A stretch of 39,232 nucleotides of DNA from Devosia nanyangense (GTDB lineage Bacteria; Pseudomonadota; Alphaproteobacteria; Rhizobiales; Devosiaceae). This document shows, piece by piece, positions 22,395 through 30,351 of the stretch. Position 1 is the first letter of the stretch; each line of letters opens with the position of its first letter. Made by a program: the position numbers and the translations under genes. Below the pieces are notes generated by a model. The model was not told the origin of the DNA. It did not search any database and saw only the letters and a list, made by a program, of their open reading frames with translations. Location: assembly GCA_016213505.1 (NCBI GenBank), contig JACRAF010000032.1, positions 1 through 39,232 of the forward strand, written 5' to 3'.

Positions 22395-23933
22395 ATGCGC
22401 TCCACCTTCCTTGCACGCACCCGCAAATGGATCGGGGCTTCGGCCCTGGCGATCCTCGTCGGGCTGGGTGGCGGTTCGGCCTTCTTTGCGGCGTCCAGCC
22501 AGATGGCGACGGCGCAGGTCACCCCCGCGGCCCAGATCACCGCCCCTGCCGTATCGGTGCAGAGCGGCTTCGCCGATCTGGTCGACGCCGTAAAACCTGC
22601 CGTGGTCTCGATCGTCGTCGAGGGCCGCGACCAGTCCGACCAGTTCCCGGACATGGGCGGCCAGTTCAACCAGCAGATCCCCGACCTGCCCGAGGATAAT
22701 CCGCTGAAGAAATTCTTCGACCAGTTCGGCAAGGGCGGCGGCGACAATCCGCAGAAGCCGCAGCGCCCGATGGGCCGCAAATTCGTCGCGGCGGGTTCGG
22801 GCTTCGCCATCTCGGCCGACGGCTACATCGTCACCAACAACCACGTCGTCCGCAACGCCAGCAAAGTCACCGTCGTTCTCGACAACGGCGACGAGATGAC
22901 GGCGACGGTGGTTGGCACCGACGAGCGCACCGACCTCGCAGTGGTCAAGGTCGACGGCGTCACCGACATGCCGTTCGTGAAATTCGCCACCAGCGACGCC
23001 CGCGTCGGCGACTGGGTGGTGGCGGTCGGCAATCCGTTCGGCCTCGGCGGCACCGTGACCGCCGGCATCGTCTCGGCGCTCGGCCGCGACGTCGGCGGCT
23101 CGGCCTACGGCAACTTCATCCAGATCGACGCCGCCATCAACATGGGCAATTCCGGCGGCCCGGCCTTCAACCTTCAGGGCGAAGTGGTCGGCGTCAACAC
23201 CGAGATCTTCTCGCCCAATGGCGGCAATGTCGGCATCGCCTTCGCCATCCCGGCCAAGACCGTCGAGCAGATCACCGCCTCGTTGATCCAGAGCGGCACC
23301 GTGACCCGCGGCTTCCTCGGCGTCTCGATCCAGGACGTCAATCGCGACATCGCCGACAGCGTCGGTCTCAAGGACGCCAAGGGCGCGCTTGTCACCCAGC
23401 TCACCGACGACTCGCCGGGCGGCAAGGCCGGGCTCAAATCGGGCGACATCATCACCGCGGTCGACGGCCAGGGGATCGACGACGCGCTCGGGCTGTCGCG
23501 CACCATCGCGAGCAAGGCTCCGGGCACGAATGTCGAACTGACGGTGTGGCGCGACGGCGCGGAGATCAAGATCGCGGCGACGCTCGGCACGCTCACCGAA
23601 GCGCAGCCGACTCCGCCGACCCCACCCGCCCCGCCGGTCGACCAGCCCGCCGCGCCGGTTCCCTCCAGCGTCGGCGTGACGCTGGTGCCCAACGCCGGCG
23701 GCGAAGGCCTCCTGATCCAGGACATCGACCCCGACTCGGTGGCCGCGGACAAGGGCTTTGCGGTCGGCGACCTGATCCTCGAGGTCGACAACAAGGCAGT
23801 GACGACCGCCACCGAATTCGAGAACGCCATCAAGGCGGTCAAGGAGTCCGGCCGCGGCACGGCGCTAATCAAGGCCGAGCGCAGCGGCGCGGTCCGCTTC
23901 ATCGGCCTGCCGCTGACCAAGTCGCAGGGCTAA
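22395..23933 (+). CDS. degP: DegP/HtrA-type periplasmic serine protease
   Basis: This 512-residue protease has an N-terminal signal sequence (R-K-W start, hydrophobic residues 13-33, cut near A-T-A-Q), then a trypsin-like domain with catalytic H150 (T-N-N-H-V-V), D180 (R-T-D-L-A-V-V) and S253 (G-N-S-G-G-P-A). Two PDZ domains follow (about 295-385 and 415-505), joined by a proline-rich linker. A glycine-, lysine- and asparagine-rich insert sits at about 105-128. DegP proteins degrade or refold damaged envelope proteins. GAGGAG precedes ATG 22395. Its place between the ccm genes and the regulator-kinase-glnE block matches rhizobial gene order. An intrinsic-terminator-like hairpin follows. Confidence 0.95.
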   Translation: MRSTFLARTRKWIGASALAILVGLGGGSAFFAASSQMATAQVTPAAQITAPAVSVQSGFADLVDAVKPAVVSIVVEGRDQSDQFPDMGGQFNQQIPDLPEDNPLKKFFDQFGKGGGDNPQKPQRPMGRKFVAAGSGFAISADGYIVTNNHVVRNASKVTVVLDNGDEMTATVVGTDERTDLAVVKVDGVTDMPFVKFATSDARVGDWVVAVGNPFGLGGTVTAGIVSALGRDVGGSAYGNFIQIDAAINMGNSGGPAFNLQGEVVGVNTEIFSPNGGNVGIAFAIPAKTVEQITASLIQSGTVTRGFLGVSIQDVNRDIADSVGLKDAKGALVTQLTDDSPGGKAGLKSGDIITAVDGQGIDDALGLSRTIASKAPGTNVELTVWRDGAEIKIAATLGTLTEAQPTPPTPPAPPVDQPAAPVPSSVGVTLVPNAGGEGLLIQDIDPDSVAADKGFAVGDLILEVDNKAVTTATEFENAIKAVKESGRGTALIKAERSGAVRFIGLPLTKSQG

Positions 23934-23947
23934 CGAGCTCCTCCCAG

Positions 23948-23980
23948 GACGGTCCCGGAGTCTGAAGCTCCGGGGCCGTC
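23948..23980 (+). terminator. Terminator hairpin after degP
   Basis: A 13-bp stem, 23948-23960 with 23968-23980, has one G-T pair and a seven-base loop. It begins 15 bases after the stop codon. The following GTTCATTG is only mildly T-rich, but the stem is strong. It separates the protease from the two-component genes. Confidence 0.7.
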
Positions 23981-24020
23981 GTTCATTGAACTCGCCGGCG
24001 GCGCTCACTAGGTTCATGTC

Positions 24021-24692
24021 ATGAAGATCCTCCTGATCGAAGACGACCGCGAGGCGGCGAGCTACCTGATCCAGGCGCTCGACGAAGCCGGGCACGTGAC
24101 CCACCACGCCAGCGACGGCGAGACCGGCTATGCCATGGCCTCGAGCATGGACTACGACGTCTTGATCGTCGACCGCATGCTGCCCCGCCGCGATGGCCTC
24201 TCCATCGTCGAATCGCTGCGCGCCGAGGCCAACAAGACTCCCGTTCTCATCCTGTCTGCGCTGGGCGAGGTCGACGACCGGGTGACCGGCCTCCGTGCCG
24301 GCGGCGACGACTATCTCGCCAAGCCCTATGCCTTCACCGAATTGCTGGCCCGCATCGAAGTGCTGGCGCGGCGCTCGTCGCCGACCGAGGCGGCGACCAG
24401 CTACGCGGTCGGCGAGCTGACCCTCGACCGGCTGTCGCGCAAGGTCGAGCGCGAGGGCGAGGCGATCCTCCTCCAGCCGCGCGAGTTCCGCCTGCTCGAA
24501 TACCTGATGAAGAACGCCGGCAAGGTGGTGACCCGCACCATGCTGCTGGAGAACGTCTGGGACTATCACTTCGACCCGCAGACCAACGTCATCGACGTCC
24601 ACATGTCGCGGCTGCGCGGCAAGATCGACAAGGGCCACGCGAGCCCGCTGCTCCACACCATCCGGGGCGCCGGATACATGATCCGTGAGTAG
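24021..24692 (+). CDS. OmpR-family response regulator downstream of degP
   Basis: This 223-residue protein has a receiver domain with E7-D8-D9, phospho-acceptor D51 in L-I-V-D-R-M-L-P and the conserved lysine in Y-L-A-K-P-Y. An OmpR-type winged helix follows, with R-E-F-R-L-L-E-Y-L-M, N-V-I-D-V-H-M-S-R-L-R and the closing T-I-R-G-A-G-Y. The stop overlaps the kinase GTG start by eight bases, so the two are coupled. In Rhizobium-group genomes a regulator-kinase pair occupies this spot between degP and glnE, which hints at envelope stress sensing, but no target is shown here. Confidence 0.94.
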   Translation: MKILLIEDDREAASYLIQALDEAGHVTHHASDGETGYAMASSMDYDVLIVDRMLPRRDGLSIVESLRAEANKTPVLILSALGEVDDRVTGLRAGGDDYLAKPYAFTELLARIEVLARRSSPTEAATSYAVGELTLDRLSRKVEREGEAILLQPREFRLLEYLMKNAGKVVTRTMLLENVWDYHFDPQTNVIDVHMSRLRGKIDKGHASPLLHTIRGAGYMIRE

Positions 24693-26079
24693 GTTCGCCC
24701 AGCTCTGGCGGACGACCACCGTCCGCCTGACGGCGGTGTTCATCGTGCTGTTCGTGGTGTTCTCGATCCTGCTCTTGGGCTTTATCGCCTATCAGTCGAG
24801 CATCCAGATCCAGCAGCAGCAGACCGCCTCGATCGACCGCGAGGTCGAGCTGCTGCAGCGCATCGACCAGCGCCAGGGCATCCGCGGCATCATCTTCGCG
24901 GTATCCCGGCTGGCCAGCCAGCCCGGGCCGGGCATCTACTATCTCGGCGACAATGCGGGCCTGCAGATCGCCGGCAACGTCCAGGGCTTTCCCGACAACG
25001 TGCTGACCACCGAGGGGGTGTTCAGCTTCAACTACGACCGCGGCAGCGGCGTCGACGACACCAGCGCCGCCGAGCAGGGCTTTGCCGTCGTCCGCTCGCT
25101 GGTGCTCGAAAGCGGCCTGAGGCTGATCGTCGGCCGCGACGTGGTCGAGCGGCGCGGCTTCACCGCCATCGTGTTCCAGGGCTTCCTCTTGGCTGTCGCC
25201 GGGATTCTCGTGTTTTCGGTGGTCGCCGGCGTGGTCACCGCCCGGCGCGTGCTGAAGCGCATCGACACGATCAACGCCACCTCCGCCAAGATCATGTCGG
25301 GCAACCTCAGCGAGCGCATCCCGGTCACCAGGCGCAACGACGAGTTCGACGTGCTGGCGACCAGCCTCAACGCCATGCTCGACCGCATCGAGGGGCTGAT
25401 GCAGGGGCTGAAGGAGGTCACCGACAATGTCGCGCACGACCTCAAGACGCCGCTCACCCGGCTGCGCAACAAGGCCGAATCGGCGCTGCGCGACGGCGGC
25501 GGCGGGGAGGCGCAGCGCGAGGCGCTGGAAACCACGCTCGCCGAGAGCGACAAGCTGATCCGCACCTTCAACGCGCTCCTGATGATCGCGCGGGCCGAGG
25601 CCGGGGCGCCGTCGGGCGCCTTCGCCGACGTCGATGTCAGCACCATCGCCGAGGACGTCGCAGAGCTCTACGAGCCGGCGGCGGAGGAGGCGGGGATGAC
25701 GCTCGAGGCGACCATCGCGCCCGGCGTTCACCTGCGCGCCAACCGCGAGCTGATCGGCCAGGCGCTGGTCAACCTCGTCGAGAATGCTCTGAAGTATTAT
25801 GAGCCGGCCGAGGGCAAGACCGGCCGGATCACCGTCGCCGTGCGGGCCGACAAAGGGCGGGTGCTGATCGAGGTCGGCGACAACGGCCCCGGCATTCCGC
25901 CCGAGGACCGCGACCGCGTGGTCGAGCGCTTCGTCCGGCTCGAAAAGAGCCGCACCGAGCCGGGATCAGGCCTCGGCCTGTCGCTGGTCGCTGCCGTGGC
26001 GCGGCTGCACAAAGGCGAACTGAGGATCGAGGACAACGCGCCGGGACTGCGGGCGGTGATCGATCTGCCGGCGGGCTAG
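24685..26079 (+). CDS. Sensor histidine kinase partner of the degP-linked regulator
   Basis: This 464-residue kinase has membrane helices at about 14-35 and 160-184 flanking a periplasmic domain of about 120 residues. A HAMP domain (185-238) follows, then the phospho-acceptor H251 in N-V-A-H-D-L-K-T-P-L and a HATPase domain with N-L-V-E-N-A-L-K-Y, G-D-N-G-P-G-I and G-L-G-L-S-L-V. The GTG start at 24685 overlaps the regulator. The D-L-K-T-P-L variant is typical of TctE/QseC-like kinases. The 3' end shares a CTAG palindrome with the convergent gene at 26076-26729. Confidence 0.93.
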   Translation: MSRFAQLWRTTTVRLTAVFIVLFVVFSILLLGFIAYQSSIQIQQQQTASIDREVELLQRIDQRQGIRGIIFAVSRLASQPGPGIYYLGDNAGLQIAGNVQGFPDNVLTTEGVFSFNYDRGSGVDDTSAAEQGFAVVRSLVLESGLRLIVGRDVVERRGFTAIVFQGFLLAVAGILVFSVVAGVVTARRVLKRIDTINATSAKIMSGNLSERIPVTRRNDEFDVLATSLNAMLDRIEGLMQGLKEVTDNVAHDLKTPLTRLRNKAESALRDGGGGEAQREALETTLAESDKLIRTFNALLMIARAEAGAPSGAFADVDVSTIAEDVAELYEPAAEEAGMTLEATIAPGVHLRANRELIGQALVNLVENALKYYEPAEGKTGRITVAVRADKGRVLIEVGDNGPGIPPEDRDRVVERFVRLEKSRTEPGSGLGLSLVAAVARLHKGELRIEDNAPGLRAVIDLPAG

Positions 26080-26729
26080 TTCTTCGGCGGCGCGACCGGG
26101 ACCGAGGTTTCGCCGGCGCCGAAGCCGGTGACTTTGCCGCCTGACAGCATGTAGCCGATGTACTGGGCGTTCATCGCTGTGCCCAACGCATCGGCGCCCG
26201 GCTCGTCGGCACGGTAGGCGATCTTGTTGCCGCGGGCAGCGCCGAAGGCGGCCTTGAGGTCGGCCAGCGTCGCGCCGACGCCCGGGATGCCCAGGTCGGG
26301 CGTCGCGAACTTGGGGGACGCCGCCTCGCAATCGCCGGGCATCTTGGCCGGATTGGCCGCCTGCACCGCGACGATCATGACGAACTCGCCGCCGCCAAGG
26401 ATGTTGGAGATGAACCAGGTGGCGGTGGCCGGGTCCTTGCTGCCGTCGGTCTGGTAGCAGAGCCAGCTCACCAGGGTCTTGTTCTCGCCCTGGGTCTGGA
26501 TGGTGCCCCCGAAGGCTTTGCGGATATCGGTCAGCTTGGTGTGCTGCAGCTCCATCTTCATCGAGCCGACGGTGATGGTCTTGACCATCGGTTTGCTCAG
26601 GTTCGGCCTGCCGAAATTGAAGGTGTTGCCGAACAGCGCGGCGCCCATGCCGGAAAGGCCGGCGGCCTGGACCGGAACGGCCACGCCGAGTGCGGCGACA
26701 AGAGCGAGGACGGCAAGGCGGTGACGCAT
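26076..26729 (-). CDS. Exported protein of unknown function
   Basis: This 217-residue protein has a good signal peptide (M-R-H-R-L start, hydrophobic core, cut after V-Q-A-A near residue 23). The mature part has two cysteines, in L-C-Y-Q-T-D-G and G-D-C-E-A. The segment T-D-I-R-K-A-F-G-G-T-I near residue 67 and the second-half L-A-D-L-K-A-A-F-G look like an internal repeat of the same helix-turn. I do not recognise the family. The segment L-G-G-G-E-F-V-M-I-V-A-V suggests a beta-sheet core. It is a single gene between the kinase (convergent, sharing CTAG) and glnE (divergent), so a periplasmic role is likely. Confidence 0.75.
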   Translation of the reverse strand: MRHRLAVLALVAALGVAVPVQAAGLSGMGAALFGNTFNFGRPNLSKPMVKTITVGSMKMELQHTKLTDIRKAFGGTIQTQGENKTLVSWLCYQTDGSKDPATATWFISNILGGGEFVMIVAVQAANPAKMPGDCEAASPKFATPDLGIPGVGATLADLKAAFGAARGNKIAYRADEPGADALGTAMNAQYIGYMLSGGKVTGFGAGETSVPVAPPKN

Positions 26730-26873
26730 GGGGGAATCCGCGGGGAACAGGGCGCCGGAACATAGCGCCGTTTCGGCGGAAAACCAGCGGTCAAATGTTG
26801 GGCCGGGCGCGGACGCGGCGGCCTGACGAAAGGGCAGGTTGCCGGGCGCGGGCGCGGCGGCTAGCCTTCGCCC

Positions 26874-29669
26874 ATGCCCGTATCGCTCGACACGCTGCTC
26901 GCCGCCTCGCCCTACCTGCGCGAGCTCCATGACCGCAACGCCGACTGGTTCGAGGCGACCCGCAGCACCGATCCGGACCGGGTTCTCCAGGCGACGCTGG
27001 CCCAGGTATGGGGTTCGGGCGACGGCGACGCGGGCGACGAGGACGAACTTCGCCACGACCTGCGCGTCTACAAGCAATGGGTCGCGCTGCTCGCCGCCAC
27101 AGCCGAGACGGATGGAAGGTGGACGACCGCCCAGGCTTGCGCCGCGCTCTCCGATTTCGCCGATGCCGCGCTCGACGCGGGGCTCAATTTCCTTCTGCGC
27201 AAGGCCCACGAGAGGGGCGATCTCGTGGCCGAGACGACCGCCGCAGGCTCGGGGCTGGCGATCTTCGCACTGGGCAAGCACGGCGGGCGCGAGCTCAACT
27301 ACTCCTCCGATATCGACATCGTGGCGTTCTTCGACCGTGGCGCCGGCGTGCTGAAGGAGCCGGGGGAGGCGGCCAAGATCTACGCCCGGATCGTGCAGCG
27401 CCTCGCCGCGCTGATGCAGGACCGGGTCGGCAACAATTATGTGTTCCGCACTGATCTGAGGCTCCGGCCCGACCCGGGATCGACGCCGTTGGCGATTTCG
27501 ATCGACGCGGCGATCGCCTATTACGAGAGCCGCGGCCAGAACTGGGAGCGCGCCGCCTGGATCAAGGCGCGCCCCTGCGCCGGCGACAAGCGGGTGGGGG
27601 AGGCGTTCCTGAGCGAACTGGCGCCCTACATCTGGCGCAAGCATCTCGATTTCGCGACCATCGCCGACATCCAGGCGATGAAGCGCCAGATCAACATTTC
27701 GAAGAATGTCGGCGCGGCGCGGCTCGAGGGCCACAACGTCAAGCTCGGGCGCGGCGGCATCCGCGAGATCGAGTTCTTCGCCCAGACCCAGCAACTGATC
27801 GCCGGCGGCCGCGACCAGACGCTGCGGGTGAAGCCGACCGCCGAGGCGCTGGCGGCGCTGGCGCGGACCGGCTGGATTGCCGAGACGACGGCGGTCCACC
27901 TGACGCGAACCTACTGGTTCCTGCGCGCCGTCGAGAACCGGCTGCAGATGCTGCGCGACGAGCAGACGCATGTGATGCCGGAAAGCGAAGCGGGCATCGC
28001 GGTGATCGCGGGGATGATGGGCTTCGCCGAACGCGCGGCGTTCGAGGCGGAGTACCGCGCGGCGCTGGAACTCGTGCAGGGCTATTACGCCGAACTCTTC
28101 ACGGAGGGCGAGACGCTGGGCGTGGCTGGCGGCGACCTGGTGTTCACCGGCAGCGACGACGATCCCGCGACGCTCGAGACGCTGAGCAAAATGGGATTCC
28201 ACGAACCGGCGGCGGCATCGGCGACGGTGCGCAAATGGCACTATGGCGGCTATCGCGCCACCCGCGCGGCGGCGGCGCGGGCCCAGCTCACCGAGCTGTT
28301 GCCGGCGCTGTTGACCACCATCGCCCGGGCCGGCAATGCCGATCTCGCGCTCGCCCGCTTCGACGACTTCCTGTCGCGGCTGCCGGCCGGCATCCAGCTC
28401 TTCGCGCTGCTGCGCAGCCATCCGCAACTGCGCGAACTGCTGGTCCAGCTCATGGCATCGGCGCCCAAGATGGCCGCGGCGGTGATCCAGCGCGCCCATG
28501 TGATGGACGCGCTGATCGATCCGGCTTTCGCCGACGAGGTATCGCGCCGCGCCGTGCTGGTCGCCAAGGTCGACGCCTTCCTCGGCGAGTCGCGCGACTA
28601 TTCCGAGGTCATCGACCGGGCCCGCATCATCGGCCAGGAACAGCAGTTCCTGATCGCCGCGGGATTGCTCTCGGGCACTATCAACGCGCGGCAGGCGGGC
28701 GAGCAATTCACGGCGCTCGCCGAGACGCTGCTGCAACAGCTGTTCGCCTCGGTGCGCCGCGAGTTCGCCAGGCGGCACGGCACGATCCCCGGAGCGGCGG
28801 TGGCGCTGCTCGCCTTCGGCAAGATGGCGAGCCGCGAGATGACGGCGTCGTCCGATCTCGACTTCATCCTCATCTACGACGTCGTCGGCGCGGCCGAGGA
28901 ATCGGACGGCGAACGGCCATTGGCGGCGAGCCAGTATTTCGCCCGGCTGACGCAGCGGCTGGTGGCGGCGGTGACCGCGCCGACCTCGGAAGGCGTGCTC
29001 TATCAGGCCGACATGCGGCTCCGCCCGTCGGGCAATGCCGGCCCGCTGGCGACGAGTCTGCGCGCCTTCACGCTCTATCAGGAGGAAAGCGCCTGGACCT
29101 GGGAGCACCTGGCGCTGACGCGGGCCCGGGTGATCGTCGCCGATGCCGGCTTCGGGGAGCGCATCGATGCGGCGGTGGCGGGCATCCTTGTCCGGCCGCG
29201 CGACGCCAGCGAGATCGTCGACGATGTGCTGGCGATGCGCGCGCTGATGGCCAAGGAACGACCGCCGCGTCACCCATTCGACCTGAAGCTGGTGGCGGGC
29301 GGCCTGGTCGATCTCGAGTTCATGGCGCAATCGGCGCAATTGCTGGCGGGCGCGCGGATCGAGCGGCCGCGGGCGCAGACCGCCGACGTGCTCCTGCGGC
29401 TCGACGAGCTCGGTCTCGCTTCGCAGGGCGCGCGGCTGGCGGAAATCCACGGCGTCTATGCCACCGTGCTGCAGACAATGAGCGCCGCGCTCGCCGATCC
29501 GTTCAAGGACGAGGGCTGGACCCCGGCCTTCCGCGACCTGTTGGCCCAGCTCACCAACGAGCCCGATTTTCCGCGGCTGGCCGAGGAGCTGGCGACGATG
29601 CAGCGCGAGGTGCAGGTGGCAGCCGGGGAGTGGTACGAGGCGGCGCGGGGGGCGAAGCCAATCACTTGA
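26874..29669 (+). CDS. glnE: GlnE, glutamine synthetase adenylyltransferase/deadenylase
   Basis: This 931-residue bifunctional enzyme adds AMP to, and removes it from, a tyrosine of glutamine synthetase in response to PII state and glutamine. Two nucleotidyltransferase domains are seen. The N-terminal deadenylase carries G-K-H-G-G-R-E-L-N-Y-S-S-D-I-D (residues 134-148), with R-P-D-P-G-S-T-P-L and K-A-R-P-C-A-G-D after it. The C-terminal adenylylase carries F-G-K-M-A-S-R-E-M-T-A-S-S-D-L-D (about 648-663) and R-L-R-P-S-G. Alpha-helical regulatory domains lie between them. Length fits the family. Its position after the degP-linked kinase matches rhizobial order. A phd/vapC pair follows 53 bases later. 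Confidence 0.97.
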   Translation: MPVSLDTLLAASPYLRELHDRNADWFEATRSTDPDRVLQATLAQVWGSGDGDAGDEDELRHDLRVYKQWVALLAATAETDGRWTTAQACAALSDFADAALDAGLNFLLRKAHERGDLVAETTAAGSGLAIFALGKHGGRELNYSSDIDIVAFFDRGAGVLKEPGEAAKIYARIVQRLAALMQDRVGNNYVFRTDLRLRPDPGSTPLAISIDAAIAYYESRGQNWERAAWIKARPCAGDKRVGEAFLSELAPYIWRKHLDFATIADIQAMKRQINISKNVGAARLEGHNVKLGRGGIREIEFFAQTQQLIAGGRDQTLRVKPTAEALAALARTGWIAETTAVHLTRTYWFLRAVENRLQMLRDEQTHVMPESEAGIAVIAGMMGFAERAAFEAEYRAALELVQGYYAELFTEGETLGVAGGDLVFTGSDDDPATLETLSKMGFHEPAAASATVRKWHYGGYRATRAAAARAQLTELLPALLTTIARAGNADLALARFDDFLSRLPAGIQLFALLRSHPQLRELLVQLMASAPKMAAAVIQRAHVMDALIDPAFADEVSRRAVLVAKVDAFLGESRDYSEVIDRARIIGQEQQFLIAAGLLSGTINARQAGEQFTALAETLLQQLFASVRREFARRHGTIPGAAVALLAFGKMASREMTASSDLDFILIYDVVGAAEESDGERPLAASQYFARLTQRLVAAVTAPTSEGVLYQADMRLRPSGNAGPLATSLRAFTLYQEESAWTWEHLALTRARVIVADAGFGERIDAAVAGILVRPRDASEIVDDVLAMRALMAKERPPRHPFDLKLVAGGLVDLEFMAQSAQLLAGARIERPRAQTADVLLRLDELGLASQGARLAEIHGVYATVLQTMSAALADPFKDEGWTPAFRDLLAQLTNEPDFPRLAEELATMQREVQVAAGEWYEAARGAKPIT

Positions 29670-29682
29670 AGCTGTCCCTATG

Positions 29683-29714
29683 TGGACTAAGTTCACTGGA
29701 CTAAGTTCAACTTG
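29683..29714 (+). promoter_or_regulatory. Tandem 14-bp repeat upstream of the phd/vapC genes
   Basis: TGGACTAAGTTCAC (29683-29696) is followed immediately by TGGACTAAGTTCAA (29697-29710), and the end joins AAGTTCAACTT, a palindrome. The array fills the space between glnE and the antitoxin start (29723) and is AT-richer than its surroundings. It is the likely autoregulatory site of the Phd/VapC complex. I see no certain -35/-10 pair. Confidence 0.6.
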
Positions 29715-29722
29715 AGGTCGGT

Positions 29723-29965
29723 ATGACCACGGTAAACATCCACGAAGCCAAGACGCATCTTTCGCGCCTCGTCGAGCGCGCGGCGAAAGGCGAGACTGTC
29801 ATTATTGCCAAGGCGGGCAAACCGATGGCGAAGATCGTGCCGCTGGATGAGGCCGCCGCCAGGAAGAAGCGCCGCTTCGGCTTCATGGAGGGACAGATCA
29901 AAGTGCCGGAGGACTTTGATCGCATGTTCGAGGATGAAATTGCCGAAATGTTCAACGGCAAGTGA
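29723..29965 (+). CDS. Phd/YefM-family antitoxin
   Basis: This 80-residue protein has the Phd/YefM fold: T-V-N-I-H-E-A-K-T-H-L-S-R-L-V at residues 3-17, then G-E-T-V-I-I-A-K-A-G-K-P-M-A-K-I-V-P-L, the standard DNA-binding and dimer part. An acidic C-terminal tail (E-D-F-D-R-M-F-E-D-E) wraps the toxin. GAGG precedes ATG 29723. The stop overlaps the toxin start by one base (TGATG). It neutralises the PIN nuclease and represses the promoter. Confidence 0.94.
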   Translation: MTTVNIHEAKTHLSRLVERAAKGETVIIAKAGKPMAKIVPLDEAAARKKRRFGFMEGQIKVPEDFDRMFEDEIAEMFNGK

Positions 29966-30351
29966 TGCGGGCGCTCCTCGATACCCACTTCCTGCTCTGG
30001 GTGGCCGGACCCGCAGGCCGGCTGCCCGCTGAAGTATGGGAGATCATCGCGGATGATGAGAACGAATTGCTCTTCAGTACGGCGAGCCTGTGGGAGATCG
30101 CGATCAAGCACTCCCTTGGCCAGGGGGACTTTCAGGTCAACCCGGGCGTGTTGCGTCGAGAGTTGCTGGCCGACAACTATGTCGAGTTGCCCATCCTGGG
30201 GGAACACGCCGTAACGGTTGCGACGCTCCCGCGCATCCATGGTGACCCGTTCGACCGCATGCTCGTCGCTCAGGCGATCGTCGAAGGGGTTGAACTGTTG
30301 ACCGTCGACGCGCAACTCGCCCGCTATCCCGGTCCCATCCGCGTCTTCTAG
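29965..30351 (+). CDS. vapC: VapC-type PIN-domain toxin
   Basis: This 128-residue PIN nuclease has the four expected acidic residues: D6 (L-L-D-T-H), E44 (S-L-W-E-I), D97 (G-D-P-F-D-R) and D115 (T-V-D). The metal-dependent active site should cut RNA, often tRNA or rRNA. It belongs to the L-L-D-T-H-x-L-L-W subgroup usually paired with Phd-type antitoxins, as here. ATG 29965 is chosen; a GTG one codon earlier overlaps the antitoxin more. Its stop shares a CTAG palindrome with the convergent kinase gene, so the pair is fitted exactly between two chromosomal genes. Confidence 0.93.
   Translation: MRALLDTHFLLWVAGPAGRLPAEVWEIIADDENELLFSTASLWEIAIKHSLGQGDFQVNPGVLRRELLADNYVELPILGEHAVTVATLPRIHGDPFDRMLVAQAIVEGVELLTVDAQLARYPGPIRVF

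Noticed and set aside
26730..29696. A minus-strand frame running open opposite all of glnE and joining the exported-protein gene
   Set aside because: Only the part from 26729 downward has a signal peptide and a protein-like composition; the rest is a shadow of glnE.
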